The translations under genes were made by a program, and so were the position numbers. A stretch of 64,000 bases of DNA from JBGPTF01 sp041490445 (lineage in GTDB: Bacteria > Acidobacteriota > Terriglobia > Acidiferrales > UBA7541): the NCBI GenBank assembly GCA_041490445.1, contig JBGPTF010000008.1, forward strand, positions 101,926 through 165,925, in the 5' to 3' direction. The notes under the pieces are model-generated. The model did not search any database and had not been told where the DNA came from. It saw only the letters and a list, made by a program, of their open reading frames with translations. This document shows, piece by piece, positions 17,155 to 26,164 of this stretch. Position 1 is the first letter of the stretch, and each line of letters starts with the position of its first letter.

Positions 17155-18025
17155 CGTTTTCACCGCGCCAGCCAAACTGCGCCCGCGCGAGGATCCACAA
17201 TTTCTCCGCCGCAGAGAGCCGCGCCGGTGGTGCCGCCAGGACATCGTACTGGCGCGCCTCGATCTTGGCCAGGATACCCGCGTAGATCCGGACGAGCGCC
17301 CACAGGGCGGCGCGACTGTCTTCGCTGACGAGCGAGAGAAGCGGCCAGCCGTCGTGGTAGAACTGCCAGGCGCGGTCCGCTTCAAAGCGCATCAGAGCAA
17401 GGAAAGGTTCGCTCGGCGACGCTGCAGCAAGGTCGCCGCTGCCGCAGGCGAAGCGCGCCAGATCCTCCTGCGGAATGTAGATCCGGCCCATGGCGAGGTC
17501 ACGCGGAAGGTCGCGCAGAATGTTGGTCAATTGGAAGGCGATGCCGAGCGTTCCCGCCAGCTCCAGCGCGCCAGGATCGCGAAAGCCGAAGACGTAGAGA
17601 CAGCACAGCCCCACCGTGCCGGCGACGCGGTAACAATACTCCCGCAGACGATCGAACGTCTCGTACACCTGGACGGTTTGATCCATCTCCGCGCCGGAAA
17701 TCAAATCGTGCAGATACCGCGGGGGGATGGCGTAGTGCGACATGGTGTGACAGAACGCCGGCCAAGTTTGATCGCCGTCAAGTTCGCCGGCAAGCGCCCG
17801 GTCCATCCGGGAGCGCATTTCGGCCAAACGCTTCCGTTTGACGTCCCGGTCGCCCGGCGCATCGGCGACGTCATCCACCTGCCGCATGAAAGCATAGAGG
17901 GCGCAGAGTGCGTCGCGCTTCTTCCCGGGCAGGAGGAGAAAACCATAGTAAAAATTCCGCGCCGCGGAACGGGCAATGGCGCGGCAGTGGGCGTAGGAAG
18001 CAGCCAGGGCAGGACTTTCAGGCAT
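17084..18025 (-). CDS. hpnD: Presqualene diphosphate synthase HpnD
   Basis: A 313-residue squalene/phytoene synthase family protein. The first Asp-rich motif reads FMRQVDDVADAPG and the second NILRDLPRDLAMGRIYIP, for Mg-diphosphate binding. HpnD condenses two farnesyl diphosphates to presqualene diphosphate. The C-terminal end (RIRDHYRRRAGGTFLRRRAG) is very basic and lies entirely over the hpnE start. The start at ATG 18025 overlaps the end of hpnC by 8 nt; an in-frame ATG at 18037 is an alternative. Placement between hpnC and hpnE fits the three-step squalene route HpnD, HpnC, HpnE. Confidence 0.93.
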   Translation of the reverse strand: MPESPALAASYAHCRAIARSAARNFYYGFLLLPGKKRDALCALYAFMRQVDDVADAPGDRDVKRKRLAEMRSRMDRALAGELDGDQTWPAFCHTMSHYAIPPRYLHDLISGAEMDQTVQVYETFDRLREYCYRVAGTVGLCCLYVFGFRDPGALELAGTLGIAFQLTNILRDLPRDLAMGRIYIPQEDLARFACGSGDLAAASPSEPFLALMRFEADRAWQFYHDGWPLLSLVSEDSRAALWALVRIYAGILAKIEARQYDVLAAPPARLSAAEKLWILARAQFGWRGENDALRIRDHYRRRAGGTFLRRRAG

Positions 18026-18983
18026 TTCGTCCCGCATCGGTGGTTGTTTCCGGGCCGGCGCCGCCCGGCCCCGAGGGAGAAGCCGCCGACATCCGAAACC
18101 AGAAGGCGCGGCCCAGCAGCCGAATCTGCCTCATGCGGCTGAGGGCCGGGCGGTGGTGCAGCGTGTCGTAGCCGATGGCGGCGATGGCGTCGAGCACGGC
18201 GAGGCCGCCGCGGCAAAACAGTTCGATATCCACGCGCAGCTCGGGCACCACACGCTGGGAGAGAGGCGCGCCCGCGGCGAACAGCACGCGCGTCCGAGCC
18301 GCCAGATCGTGCATCAATCCGGCGTAACGGTTGCTGAATTTTCGCGCGAGCAGCTCTTCCTCCGGGACGCCGTGCGCCTGCATGGCGTCAAGGGGAATGT
18401 AGATGCGGCCCTTTTCGAGGTCGCGGGAAACGTCCTGCCAGAAATTCGCCAGTTGCAAGGCGGTGCAAATGGAGTCGGACAGGCCTTGCCGTTCGGCATC
18501 GCGATAACCGCCGAGATAGAGCACCAGCCGGCCAACAGGATTCGCAGAAAAGCGGCAGTATTCGAGGACCGAGTTCCAATCCGCATAGCGGTGCACGGTC
18601 TGGTCCTGGCGAAATGCGCGCAGCAGATCGGTAAAAGTCTCGATGGGAATGTCGAACGCGCGGATCGTCCTAGCCAGTGCGACGAAAACGGGATGGGTGG
18701 GCCGCCCGGAGTACGTGTTGTGCAATTCGGCTTCCCAGGAATCGAGCAGCTCTAGCGCTCGTCCAGCGCCGGGCAGTTCATCGCCGAGGTCATCGGCCCA
18801 GCGGCAGTAGGCATACACATTGTAGAAGTGCTGGTGCAGCCGGCGCGGGAGCAGCCACGAGACGACGGTGAAATTCTCGTAGTGGTGTGTGGCGAGCCAG
18901 CGGGTGTACTGCTGGGCCAGTTCAGGCGAACACGCGTCCTGCGGCAGTTCCCGCGCGATTTCCAATTCGGGTGTTGGCAGCAT
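18018..18983 (-). CDS. hpnC: Hydroxysqualene synthase HpnC
   Basis: A 321-residue trans-isoprenyl diphosphate synthase-fold protein of the squalene/phytoene synthase family. The N-terminal ENFTVVSWLLPRRLHQHFYNVYAYCRWADDLGDE carries the first aspartate motif (D64, D65, D68), and FWQDVSRDLEKGRIYIP the second. The ENF-V-S-LLP opening is typical of HpnC as distinct from HpnD. It converts presqualene diphosphate to hydroxysqualene. The ATG at 18983 is used; a TTG at 19001 would almost touch the previous stop codon. It follows the second dehydrogenase of the operon with a 21-nt gap and overlaps hpnD. Confidence 0.93.
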   Translation of the reverse strand: MLPTPELEIARELPQDACSPELAQQYTRWLATHHYENFTVVSWLLPRRLHQHFYNVYAYCRWADDLGDELPGAGRALELLDSWEAELHNTYSGRPTHPVFVALARTIRAFDIPIETFTDLLRAFRQDQTVHRYADWNSVLEYCRFSANPVGRLVLYLGGYRDAERQGLSDSICTALQLANFWQDVSRDLEKGRIYIPLDAMQAHGVPEEELLARKFSNRYAGLMHDLAARTRVLFAAGAPLSQRVVPELRVDIELFCRGGLAVLDAIAAIGYDTLHHRPALSRMRQIRLLGRAFWFRMSAASPSGPGGAGPETTTDAGRNA

Positions 18984-19004
18984 GCGGCCCCGGCCCGGCA
19001 AGGC

Positions 19005-20063
19005 TTAGGGGATGACGGCCGTCTTCAGCTCGCCGTTGCGATGCTTCATGTGCTCGAACATTTGCGGAAGCTCGGTCAATGGGATCTCCCCGGTGATGAA
19101 ATCACTCGCACGGACCTCGCCCCGGGCGATCGTTTCGAGCGCCTCGCGGATGAAGCGCGGCGTGTGGTGAAACGTGGACTTGATTGTGACTTCGGAATAG
19201 TGCAGCGCCGCAGGGTCGAACTGCACCTGCGATCCACGCGGACACCCACCGAACAGGTTTACGGTTCCGCCTTTGCGCACCATCTGGATCGCCCACTGCC
19301 AGGTTGTCGTCGAGCCAACGGCTTCGATCACGTCGTCAGCGCCACGGCCGCCTTCCGTGAGCTGCCGCACAGCCTGGACCGGGTTTTCGAGCTGCGTCAC
19401 ATCGAACGCAGCGATGGCGCCAAGCCGTTCGGCGGCGCGCACCTGGCTCTTGCGCTTCCCCAGTGCAATGACGCGGACCTGCCGCGCAGCGAGGATGCGG
19501 ATGAACTTCAATCCGATTGGCCCGCACCCGATGATCACGGCCGTATCGCCGGGATTGATTCCGGTCTCTTCGATGCCGCGCAGCACGCATGCCAGCGGTT
19601 CCACCATCGCGGCATCCACGAAGCTGACGTGATCGGGAATCACGAGCAGGTTCTGCCGGACGATACGCCCCGGGATGCGAATGTATTCCGCATAGGCGCC
19701 ATTGTTGAACAGCAGGTCTTCGCAGAGATTGGCGTGTTCTTTCCGGCAGAAGAGGCATACATTGCACGGCGCAGAATTGGACGGCACCACTCGCATGCCC
19801 GCGTGGATGCCGCCATTCACGGCCGAGCCTTTTGCCTCGACGATGCCGGAAAGCTCGTGGCCGAAGATGGCGGGCGGCACGATCATCCGAGGGTGGAATC
19901 CCTGCTTCCAGACTTTCAGATCGGTGCCGCAGGTGAGCGCCACCTTCACACGGACAAGGACTTCGTCTTCCGCAAGCTTCGGAATATCAACCGACTCAAT
20001 TTTCAAATCTTCGCGGCCGTAGAGCACGGCCGCTGTCATATGACCGTTTCTTTCGAGTCTCAT
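19005..20063 (-). CDS. Zinc-dependent MDR dehydrogenase in the hopanoid operon (second of two)
   Basis: A 352-residue zinc alcohol dehydrogenase family protein. The catalytic zinc region is LTCGTDLKVW with FGHELSG, and the structural zinc lobe is APCNVCLFCRKEHANLC, with four Cys. The cofactor loop is IIGCGPIGLKF, and the following strand ends ALGKRKSQ. This is basic and lacks the acid that selects NAD, so NADPH use is plausible. Its ATG overlaps the TAA of the upstream dehydrogenase by one base (TAATG), so the two are translationally coupled. Position between hpnG and hpnC points to a role in hopanoid side-chain or precursor metabolism. The exact reaction is unknown. Confidence 0.85.
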   Translation of the reverse strand: MRLERNGHMTAAVLYGREDLKIESVDIPKLAEDEVLVRVKVALTCGTDLKVWKQGFHPRMIVPPAIFGHELSGIVEAKGSAVNGGIHAGMRVVPSNSAPCNVCLFCRKEHANLCEDLLFNNGAYAEYIRIPGRIVRQNLLVIPDHVSFVDAAMVEPLACVLRGIEETGINPGDTAVIIGCGPIGLKFIRILAARQVRVIALGKRKSQVRAAERLGAIAAFDVTQLENPVQAVRQLTEGGRGADDVIEAVGSTTTWQWAIQMVRKGGTVNLFGGCPRGSQVQFDPAALHYSEVTIKSTFHHTPRFIREALETIARGEVRASDFITGEIPLTELPQMFEHMKHRNGELKTAVIP

Positions 20064-21166
20064 TAGGGCGTGACCATCACTTTAAAAGTACCACCGGACG
20101 GGCGGGCAGCCAAGTCCAGAGCCTGCGCGATATCCTCCAGGGGAAAACGATGGGAGATCAGATCATGTACCGGCAGCCGACGCTCGAACACGAGCCGTGC
20201 CGATTCGTCCTGGTCATCCACCGACGCGCTGTAACTCCCCAGGATTTCCTTTTCCTCGACCCCCACCGCCGCGGCGGAGAATTCGATCCGCATAACCGGA
20301 TCGTTGTGGGCGAACAGTAGCACGCGGCCTCCCGGTCGCGCGAGTGCTAAGGCTTCACCAACCAGTGCCGGGCTGGGCACAGCCACCAGAACGACGTCGG
20401 CGCCCCGGCCTTCGTTGCGCGCCTGAATCTCTTCGAGCAGTTTCCTCTCGCCGGGATCAAACGCAGCCAGCGCACCGAGCTGCACGCTCATCGCCCGGCG
20501 GCCCGGCAACGGGTCGCTCGTCATCACGCGGGCCCCGGCATTGCGCGCGAGCATCATCAGCAGCAGCCCGATCGGTCCCTGCCCGATGACCAGCACAGTT
20601 TCTCCCGAACTGACCCTTGCTTTTCGGATGGCCTTCGAACACGTATTGACCGGCTCGACGAACGTGGCTTCCTCAAAGCTTACGTCCGGAGGAATCGCCA
20701 GCATTCCCCGTTCGACGATCCAGGGCATCGCGCGGACGTACTCGGCAAAGCCGCCGCCGTTGGGTTCAAAGCCGGAAGTCAGGCCGACCTTCTTGTAGCC
20801 CGGGCATTGCGAGAAAAGTTGTCGCGCGCAGAAAAAGCAGTTGCCACACGGGATGTGATGGAAGCTGACGACGCGATCGCCTTCTTTGAATTTCTTGACG
20901 CCGCGGCCGACGCGCACGACGGTACCGGCTACTTCGTGGCCAAAAATCTGGGGCGCGGCGATAAACCCGTACTGAATTTTCTTGATATCGGTTCCGCAGA
21001 TGCCACAAGCGGCAACGCGAAAGAGCACTTCCCCGTCGCTGATTTCCGGGACCGGGACGTTTTCGACCACGACCCGGCCCTTCCTGCGATAAACGCCGGC
21101 GCGCATTGTTCCCGTCGCTCGCGCGGCACGGTCGCGGACTTCGAGCTGTGCACTGACTGGATTCAT
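20063..21166 (-). CDS. Zinc-dependent MDR dehydrogenase in the hopanoid operon (first of two)
   Basis: A 367-residue zinc alcohol/sorbitol dehydrogenase family protein. The catalytic zinc motif is AACGICGTDIKK with FGHEVAG. The structural zinc lobe is CGNCFFCARQLFSQC. The cofactor loop is VIGQGPIGLLL, followed by TSDPLPGRR with an Asp that suggests NAD(H). Polyol-type relatives (sorbitol, threonine dehydrogenases) act on sugar alcohols, which is notable because the bacteriohopane side chain is a ribose-derived polyol. The gene overlaps hpnG by 4 nt and the second dehydrogenase by 1 nt. Function in hopanoid tailoring is inferred from linkage only. Confidence 0.85.
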   Translation of the reverse strand: MNPVSAQLEVRDRAARATGTMRAGVYRRKGRVVVENVPVPEISDGEVLFRVAACGICGTDIKKIQYGFIAAPQIFGHEVAGTVVRVGRGVKKFKEGDRVVSFHHIPCGNCFFCARQLFSQCPGYKKVGLTSGFEPNGGGFAEYVRAMPWIVERGMLAIPPDVSFEEATFVEPVNTCSKAIRKARVSSGETVLVIGQGPIGLLLMMLARNAGARVMTSDPLPGRRAMSVQLGALAAFDPGERKLLEEIQARNEGRGADVVLVAVPSPALVGEALALARPGGRVLLFAHNDPVMRIEFSAAAVGVEEKEILGSYSASVDDQDESARLVFERRLPVHDLISHRFPLEDIAQALDLAARPSGGTFKVMVTP

Positions 21167-21936
21167 CCTACCGCCACCTGCTGCTGCAGATCCGATTCCA
21201 TCTCACCGACCGAGATCGCAATGTAAGCGTCGAGGAATTCCGCCAGCGATTCCGCCGCCTTGCGGCTCTTGCGTCCGAGCCGCACGAGGCCCGGAATCGC
21301 ACTTGGCTGGCGGACGGCTTCGCCGACCACCTTGGAAAGGCTCACCATCCCTTCTTCATCGAGCACGCGCGTGAAATCCATCGGCAAGTCCTCGCACGCA
21401 AGATCGCTCACTGCGCGGATGGCGACCGGGCGAATTCCGCGGGCCGCGGCCTGCGATAAGATCGCGAAGCTTTCCATTTCGACGGCATCGGCGATCACAC
21501 CGAGCCGCTGTTTTTCCTCCGCCGTCGCGATCATGTGGTCTGCTGTCAAGAACGAATCCACAACTTTGGCTCCGCATCGCGCGGCCAGGTCAACCAGTCG
21601 AGGATCGCTTCCGGCGCTCTTCTCCCCCCTCCCTGCACTCACGGCACCGCTCAAAGCCGCGCGTGCTGCCAGGATTTCTGCGCTGCCGTGTTCGGGGCGC
21701 AGCGCTCCCGCCAGACCGGTTGAAATGCAGAGGTCAATGTCCTCGCCATTCATGGCTTCAGACGCTCGTTGAGCGGCTCTTTCCGGCCCGACGCCGGTCA
21801 AGACAACAAAGATGTCCGCGCCGTCGCTCGCCGAAACCCAGGCGAGCGACGCACCGAGTCGGCCTTCGCGGAACTGGTGGCGCGCGCGCCACGGAGCGAA
21901 TTCATTGGCGAGCGCGAATGTGACCAGGATTCGCAC
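21163..21936 (-). CDS. hpnG: Hopanoid-associated nucleosidase/phosphorylase HpnG
   Basis: A 257-residue protein of the nucleoside phosphorylase/MTA-SAH nucleosidase fold. The opening MRILVTFALANEFAPW corresponds to the family start with its Glu. VLTGVGPERAAQ and the substrate-binding VEMESFAILSQAA are typical, and RAVSDLA supplies the catalytic Asp region. In hopanoid clusters HpnG removes adenine from adenosylhopane to give ribosylhopane. It lies 9 nt after hpnA and overlaps the first dehydrogenase by 4 nt. Without the context it would be called an MTA/SAH nucleosidase-like protein. Confidence 0.88.
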   Translation of the reverse strand: MRILVTFALANEFAPWRARHQFREGRLGASLAWVSASDGADIFVVLTGVGPERAAQRASEAMNGEDIDLCISTGLAGALRPEHGSAEILAARAALSGAVSAGRGEKSAGSDPRLVDLAARCGAKVVDSFLTADHMIATAEEKQRLGVIADAVEMESFAILSQAAARGIRPVAIRAVSDLACEDLPMDFTRVLDEEGMVSLSKVVGEAVRQPSAIPGLVRLGRKSRKAAESLAEFLDAYIAISVGEMESDLQQQVAVG

Positions 21937-21945
21937 AGTTTTTGC

Positions 21946-22971
21946 CTAAGCCGCCTGCGCGTGGACGATCTTTTCGCCACGCGGCGTTTTCCAATAACCG
22001 TGCGTTTCGTACCAGCGCACGGCGCGCTTGAGCGCGGCTTCGACCGGGCCGGGCTGATACCCCAGCTCACGACCGGCCTTCGAGCTGTCCACCCACATTT
22101 TGTGCCGCGACATGCGCACGCCTTCCACGGGAATCTGGGGCTCACGGCCAAGGGCGCGCGAAATCCAGGTGTCCGCATACCCTGCAGCGAGAGCGACCGC
22201 GTGGGGCAAGCGCACCCATGGCGCGCGACGGCCCGTCAGAACCGCGAGCACATCGAGCAAATCCTTGAGGGTCATGTTCCGCCCGCTGAGGATGTACCTC
22301 TCGCCGGCCCGTCCACGTTCAGCCGCAAGCCAGTGGCCCGCTGCGACATCCTCCACGGCGACAAAGTTCAATCCGGTGTCCACGTATGCCGGCATCCGGC
22401 CGCACAGGAAATCCAGAATGATTTTGCCGGTCGGGGTCGGCTTCCAATCACCAGGGCCGACCGGCGCCGTCGGATTCACGATGACAACGGGCAAACCGTC
22501 CGCAGCGGCGCGCAGCGCTTCCTGTTCGGCCAGAAACTTCGAACGTTTGTAATGGCCGATCATCTCATCGAGCCGCGCCTGCGTTTCTTCATCCGGCAGC
22601 GCTCCCTGCCTTGGCACAGCAATCGTGGCCACCGTGCTGGTGTACACAAACCGTTCGACCCTCGCGCGCCGCGCGGCCTCGAGCATGTTTCGCGTCCCCT
22701 GGACGTTGCTCTCGTAGATTTCTTCAGGCCGCCGCGACCAGAGCCGGTAATCCGCGGCCACATGGAAAACGCGACGGACACCCGCGAGCGCGCGGTCGAG
22801 CGAAGCTGGGTCGCGGAGATCGCCTTCGCTGCGCTCAACGCCGAGGTCTGCAAGCGCCTCGAGGCGGCTCGTGGGGCGAACCAGGACGCGGACCGATTCG
22901 CCACGGCCTACCAGGTATCGCGTGACGTGGCTGCCTACAAAACCCGAGGCACCCGTTACGAGCGTCGTCAT
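21946..22971 (-). CDS. hpnA: Hopanoid-associated sugar epimerase/reductase HpnA
   Basis: A 341-residue extended short-chain dehydrogenase. The NAD(P) motif TGASGFVGSH lies at 7-16, and the active-site pair Y141/K145 is in HYKRSKFL. The overall pattern (VLVRPTSRLEAL, DLRDPASLDRAL, NVQGTRNMLEAA) matches the dihydroflavonol-reductase-like HpnA family of hopanoid clusters, whose reaction is not firmly established. The ATG at 22971 overlaps the end of hpnH by 4 nt. Upstream in-frame sequence is translation of the hpnH region in another frame and was discarded. Confidence 0.9.
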   Translation of the reverse strand: MTTLVTGASGFVGSHVTRYLVGRGESVRVLVRPTSRLEALADLGVERSEGDLRDPASLDRALAGVRRVFHVAADYRLWSRRPEEIYESNVQGTRNMLEAARRARVERFVYTSTVATIAVPRQGALPDEETQARLDEMIGHYKRSKFLAEQEALRAAADGLPVVIVNPTAPVGPGDWKPTPTGKIILDFLCGRMPAYVDTGLNFVAVEDVAAGHWLAAERGRAGERYILSGRNMTLKDLLDVLAVLTGRRAPWVRLPHAVALAAGYADTWISRALGREPQIPVEGVRMSRHKMWVDSSKAGRELGYQPGPVEAALKRAVRWYETHGYWKTPRGEKIVHAQAA

Positions 22972-24128
22972 AGAATGCGAAAGACCTCGCTCGACTGCCC
23001 GGGCTGCTGTGCAGGCGGCGGAGCCATCACACCGGCACCGCTCTGCGCATGTCCGTTTCCGTTGGAGTGACCATTCCCGTTGGCGTGGCTGTTTCCGTTG
23101 GCTTTCCCGCGGGCCCCGCCCATGCGCCCGGAAAACTGCCATTGAAGCATTTTCCAGGTGTCGCCGAGCTTGCGGTTGCCGCCGAGGACGGCGGAGGGTT
23201 CATAGCCCGCGTGCACCATGCAGTCCTTGCAGCGGGGATCGCGCCCACGGCCGTATTTTTCCCACGGCGTGTCTTCGATCAATCCCTTGAACGTCTGGTG
23301 ATGCGCGTCGGTCATCAGGTAACACGGTCCCTTCCAGCCGCGCGGGTTGAAGGTCGGATTGCCCCAGGCGGTGCACATCAGCTCACGTTCGCCGCGGAGG
23401 TATTCCAAGTAAATCGGCGAGGTCATGACGTTGTACCGCTCGAGAAACCGGCTGGCTCGTTGAAACTTTTCGCGGATTTCCTCGCGCGACATGAAAATGT
23501 CTTTGGTCTGTACGGCGGCGTAGGAATACGCCGGCGAGAGCATGTAGCCGTCCACGCCAAGCGTCTGGAGGTAAGCGTATAGCTCCGCAATCTCATCGAG
23601 GTCGGTCTCTTTGTAAATGGTGGTGTTCGAGCAGACCAGGAAGCCTGCCGCCTTGGCGGCCTTGATGCCTTCGATGGCTTCGCGGAAAACGCCGTCACGT
23701 TCGACGCACAGGTCGTGCGTTTTTTCCAGGCCGTCGAGGTGGACGTTGAAGAAGAATCGGGACGTCGGCTGAAACTCATGCAGCCGCTTGCGGATGAACA
23801 TGCCGTTGGTGCAGAGATAAATGTGCTTTTTGCGCGCGAGGATTTCTCGCGCCAGCCGGCCGATTTCCGGATAAATCATCGGCTCGCCGCCGCAGATGGA
23901 AACAATGGGAGCGCCGCACTCTTCGAGTCCAGCGAGGCACTGCTCGACCGTGAGCATCTCGTTGATGGTCGCTTTATACTCGCGGATGCGGCCGCAGCCC
24001 GTGCAGGTGAGATTGCAGGCATGCAGCGGCTCGAGCATCATCACGAGCGGGAATTTCTCTTCGCCGCGCATGCGTTTGCCAGCAATGTATTTCGTCAGGC
24101 TGGCCGTCAGACTCAGCGGAAACCTCAT
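22968..24128 (-). CDS. hpnH: Radical SAM adenosylhopane synthase HpnH
   Basis: A 386-residue radical SAM protein. The iron-sulfur motif CNLTCTGC is at residues 38-45, followed by CGGEPMIYPEI, a SAM-binding signature. HpnH attaches 5'-deoxyadenosyl to diploptene, making adenosylhopane, the first step of C35 extended hopanoids. The start MRFPLSL at 24128 overlaps the end of shc by 4 nt. The C-terminal ~50 residues are unusual: an Asn/Gly/His-rich repeat (NGNGHSNGNGH) followed by a Pro/Gln/Ala stretch, not part of the radical SAM core. Confidence 0.95.
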   Translation of the reverse strand: MRFPLSLTASLTKYIAGKRMRGEEKFPLVMMLEPLHACNLTCTGCGRIREYKATINEMLTVEQCLAGLEECGAPIVSICGGEPMIYPEIGRLAREILARKKHIYLCTNGMFIRKRLHEFQPTSRFFFNVHLDGLEKTHDLCVERDGVFREAIEGIKAAKAAGFLVCSNTTIYKETDLDEIAELYAYLQTLGVDGYMLSPAYSYAAVQTKDIFMSREEIREKFQRASRFLERYNVMTSPIYLEYLRGERELMCTAWGNPTFNPRGWKGPCYLMTDAHHQTFKGLIEDTPWEKYGRGRDPRCKDCMVHAGYEPSAVLGGNRKLGDTWKMLQWQFSGRMGGARGKANGNSHANGNGHSNGNGHAQSGAGVMAPPPAQQPGQSSEVFRIL

Positions 24129-26164
24129 TCTTTCACCCCGTTTCCATTTCGATGGGCAAACTGCTGCGAGTCCACGCGAATCGCGCGGAACTCGGCCGCT
24201 CCCCGGCGCATGTTGCGATAGCGCGCCAGCGCGTACAACGGAAAAGAATTCCGGTACAGGTGATATTTCAAATAGAAAACACGCGGAAAACCCGTGCCCG
24301 TAAATTCTTCTTCGTCCCAGGATCCGTCGGCATTCTGGTTCTGCGTCAGATACGCGACCGCCCGCTCGACCGCGGGGTCGCCGGGTCCGGCGGCCGCGAG
24401 CAATCCGATCAGGGCCCAGGCGGTTTGCGAGGCCGTGCTCTTCCCTTTCCCTTTGAGGCACGGGTCATCATACGAGGCGATTGTCTCCCCGAAGCCGCCG
24501 TCAGGATTTTGCACCGAGCGCAGCCACGCCGCCGCTCGCTGGCAGTCCGCATTCTGACTGAGCCCCATCGTTTCGAGTGCCCGCAATACCCCGCTCGTGC
24601 CGTAGATGTAATTCACTCCCCAGCGGCCATACCACGCCCCGTCGGGCGTTTGATCCCGGCGCAGATAATCCAAACCGCGTTTCACCGCAGGATGGTTTGC
24701 CGGAAACGCGCACTGCCCAAGGCATTCGAGCACGCGAGCCGTCAGATCGGCCGTGGAAGGATCGATCATGGCATTGTGGTCGGCGAAGGGGATGTGGGTA
24801 AGCAGGGAGCGGTTGTTGTCGCGATCGAACGAAGCCCAGCCTCCGTCGCGGTTCTGCATGCTGAGCATCCAGGAAAGTCCGCGCCGCACCGCGGGTTCCA
24901 GGTGCTCGCGATCCGGATAAGCGACGCGCTGCAGCGCCATCAGAACAAACGCAGTGTCGTCCACGTCAGGGAAAAAGTCATTTTTGAATTCGAATGCCCA
25001 GCCGCCCGGCTCTGCGTCGGGATTCTTTCTCTGCCAGTCACCTGGCCCAAGGATCTGGTTGTCGAGCAGCCAGCGGGCCGCCGCCAGAAGCGACGGGTGC
25101 GAAGGATCCAGCCCCGCCTCCGCGAGCGAGACCATTGCAATCGCCGTGTCCCACACCGGCGAGATGCAGGGCTGCACGCGAAGTTCGTCGCCCTCCTCGA
25201 TCTCGTAACTCGCCAACTGGGCGATCTCGCGGGCGGTGAGCGGATCCTCCGGAGCCAACCCCAGAGCAGTCAACGCAAAGATGGAATTCATCATCGCCGG
25301 ATAGATGGTGCCAAGGCCGTCGCTGCGCTCCAGATGCTCCAGCATCCATTGCCGGGCGGCAGCCACGGCCCGGCGACGGAACGGCTTCCATGGCGATCGG
25401 TCGTAGAGCTTGTAGGCGCGGTCCACCGCCAGGAAGAAATTCCTCCAGGAAAAGATCTTTTTGTCCCACTCGAATGCCGCCGCTTTGCGCGAGGCATCAC
25501 GGAAAAGTTCGTCCACGCGAGCCAGCTCGCCAACCGGCCACTGTTGCCGGCGCGTGCGCAGGATCATCAGCGGGATGACGATTCCGCGCGTCCAGGACGA
25601 CATCTCATACAAATTCACGGGGAACCATTTCGGCAGCAGCATCAACTCGGGTGGAATGGCAGGAACAAGATCCCAGCCGATCGCATCCACCAGCGCGAGA
25701 TAAAAGCGCGTGTAGGAATTCGCCGCCTCAAGCCCACCGAGCTCGTGGATGCGGTTCCGAGCCGCCAGCATGTGCGATTCTTCCGCGGAATCGCCCGCAA
25801 GCTTCAGCCCGAAATACGCCTTGACGGTGGCGTTCAGCTCCGCCGGACCGCCTCGATAGATGGGCCAGCCGCCATCCTGGTTCTGCCGCCGGCGGATGTG
25901 ATTTGCAAGTTTGGCAACCTTCGGCGAATCGAGCCGTCCAAGGATATGCAGGTAGAGAATGTAATCCGAGGAGAGCGTGGTATCCGCTTCCAGTTCCGCC
26001 CACCAGTAGCCTTCGGGCGCTTGCAAGGAAAGCAGGTATTCTGTTGCACGACGGACGGCTTGATGAGCGAGGTCCTCCGCGGCGGGTTTCGGCGGGTCCG
26101 CCTGGCGTTCCAGGCGGGTTGCCACGCCTGCATGGCTTTGCGGTGTGATTAGTCCTTCAGACAT
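24125..26164 (-). CDS. shc: Squalene-hopene cyclase
   Basis: A 679-residue double alpha-barrel triterpene cyclase. The catalytic acid motif DVDDTAF is at 400-406. Several QW repeats are visible (QNQDGGWP, QNRDGGWASF, QTPDGAWYGRWG, QNPDGGFGE, QNADGSWDE). Length and motif order match bacterial SHC, a monotopic membrane enzyme that cyclises squalene to hopene and hopanol. It is the first gene of the operon, so the order runs cyclase, side-chain genes, then squalene-supply genes. No strong ribosome site is seen before the ATG at 26164. The promoter should lie in the 399-bp region upstream. Confidence 0.97.
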   Translation of the reverse strand: MSEGLITPQSHAGVATRLERQADPPKPAAEDLAHQAVRRATEYLLSLQAPEGYWWAELEADTTLSSDYILYLHILGRLDSPKVAKLANHIRRRQNQDGGWPIYRGGPAELNATVKAYFGLKLAGDSAEESHMLAARNRIHELGGLEAANSYTRFYLALVDAIGWDLVPAIPPELMLLPKWFPVNLYEMSSWTRGIVIPLMILRTRRQQWPVGELARVDELFRDASRKAAAFEWDKKIFSWRNFFLAVDRAYKLYDRSPWKPFRRRAVAAARQWMLEHLERSDGLGTIYPAMMNSIFALTALGLAPEDPLTAREIAQLASYEIEEGDELRVQPCISPVWDTAIAMVSLAEAGLDPSHPSLLAAARWLLDNQILGPGDWQRKNPDAEPGGWAFEFKNDFFPDVDDTAFVLMALQRVAYPDREHLEPAVRRGLSWMLSMQNRDGGWASFDRDNNRSLLTHIPFADHNAMIDPSTADLTARVLECLGQCAFPANHPAVKRGLDYLRRDQTPDGAWYGRWGVNYIYGTSGVLRALETMGLSQNADCQRAAAWLRSVQNPDGGFGETIASYDDPCLKGKGKSTASQTAWALIGLLAAAGPGDPAVERAVAYLTQNQNADGSWDEEEFTGTGFPRVFYLKYHLYRNSFPLYALARYRNMRRGAAEFRAIRVDSQQFAHRNGNGVKE

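Noticed and set aside
24152..26152. A 666-codon open frame antisense to shc, and similar long frames antisense to the RND permease (50588-52432), zwf (54954-56621), hpnA (21769-23070) and MDR genes (18828-20066)
   Set aside because: These arise from GC-rich codon use on the opposite strand. They lack domain motifs and oppose well-supported genes.
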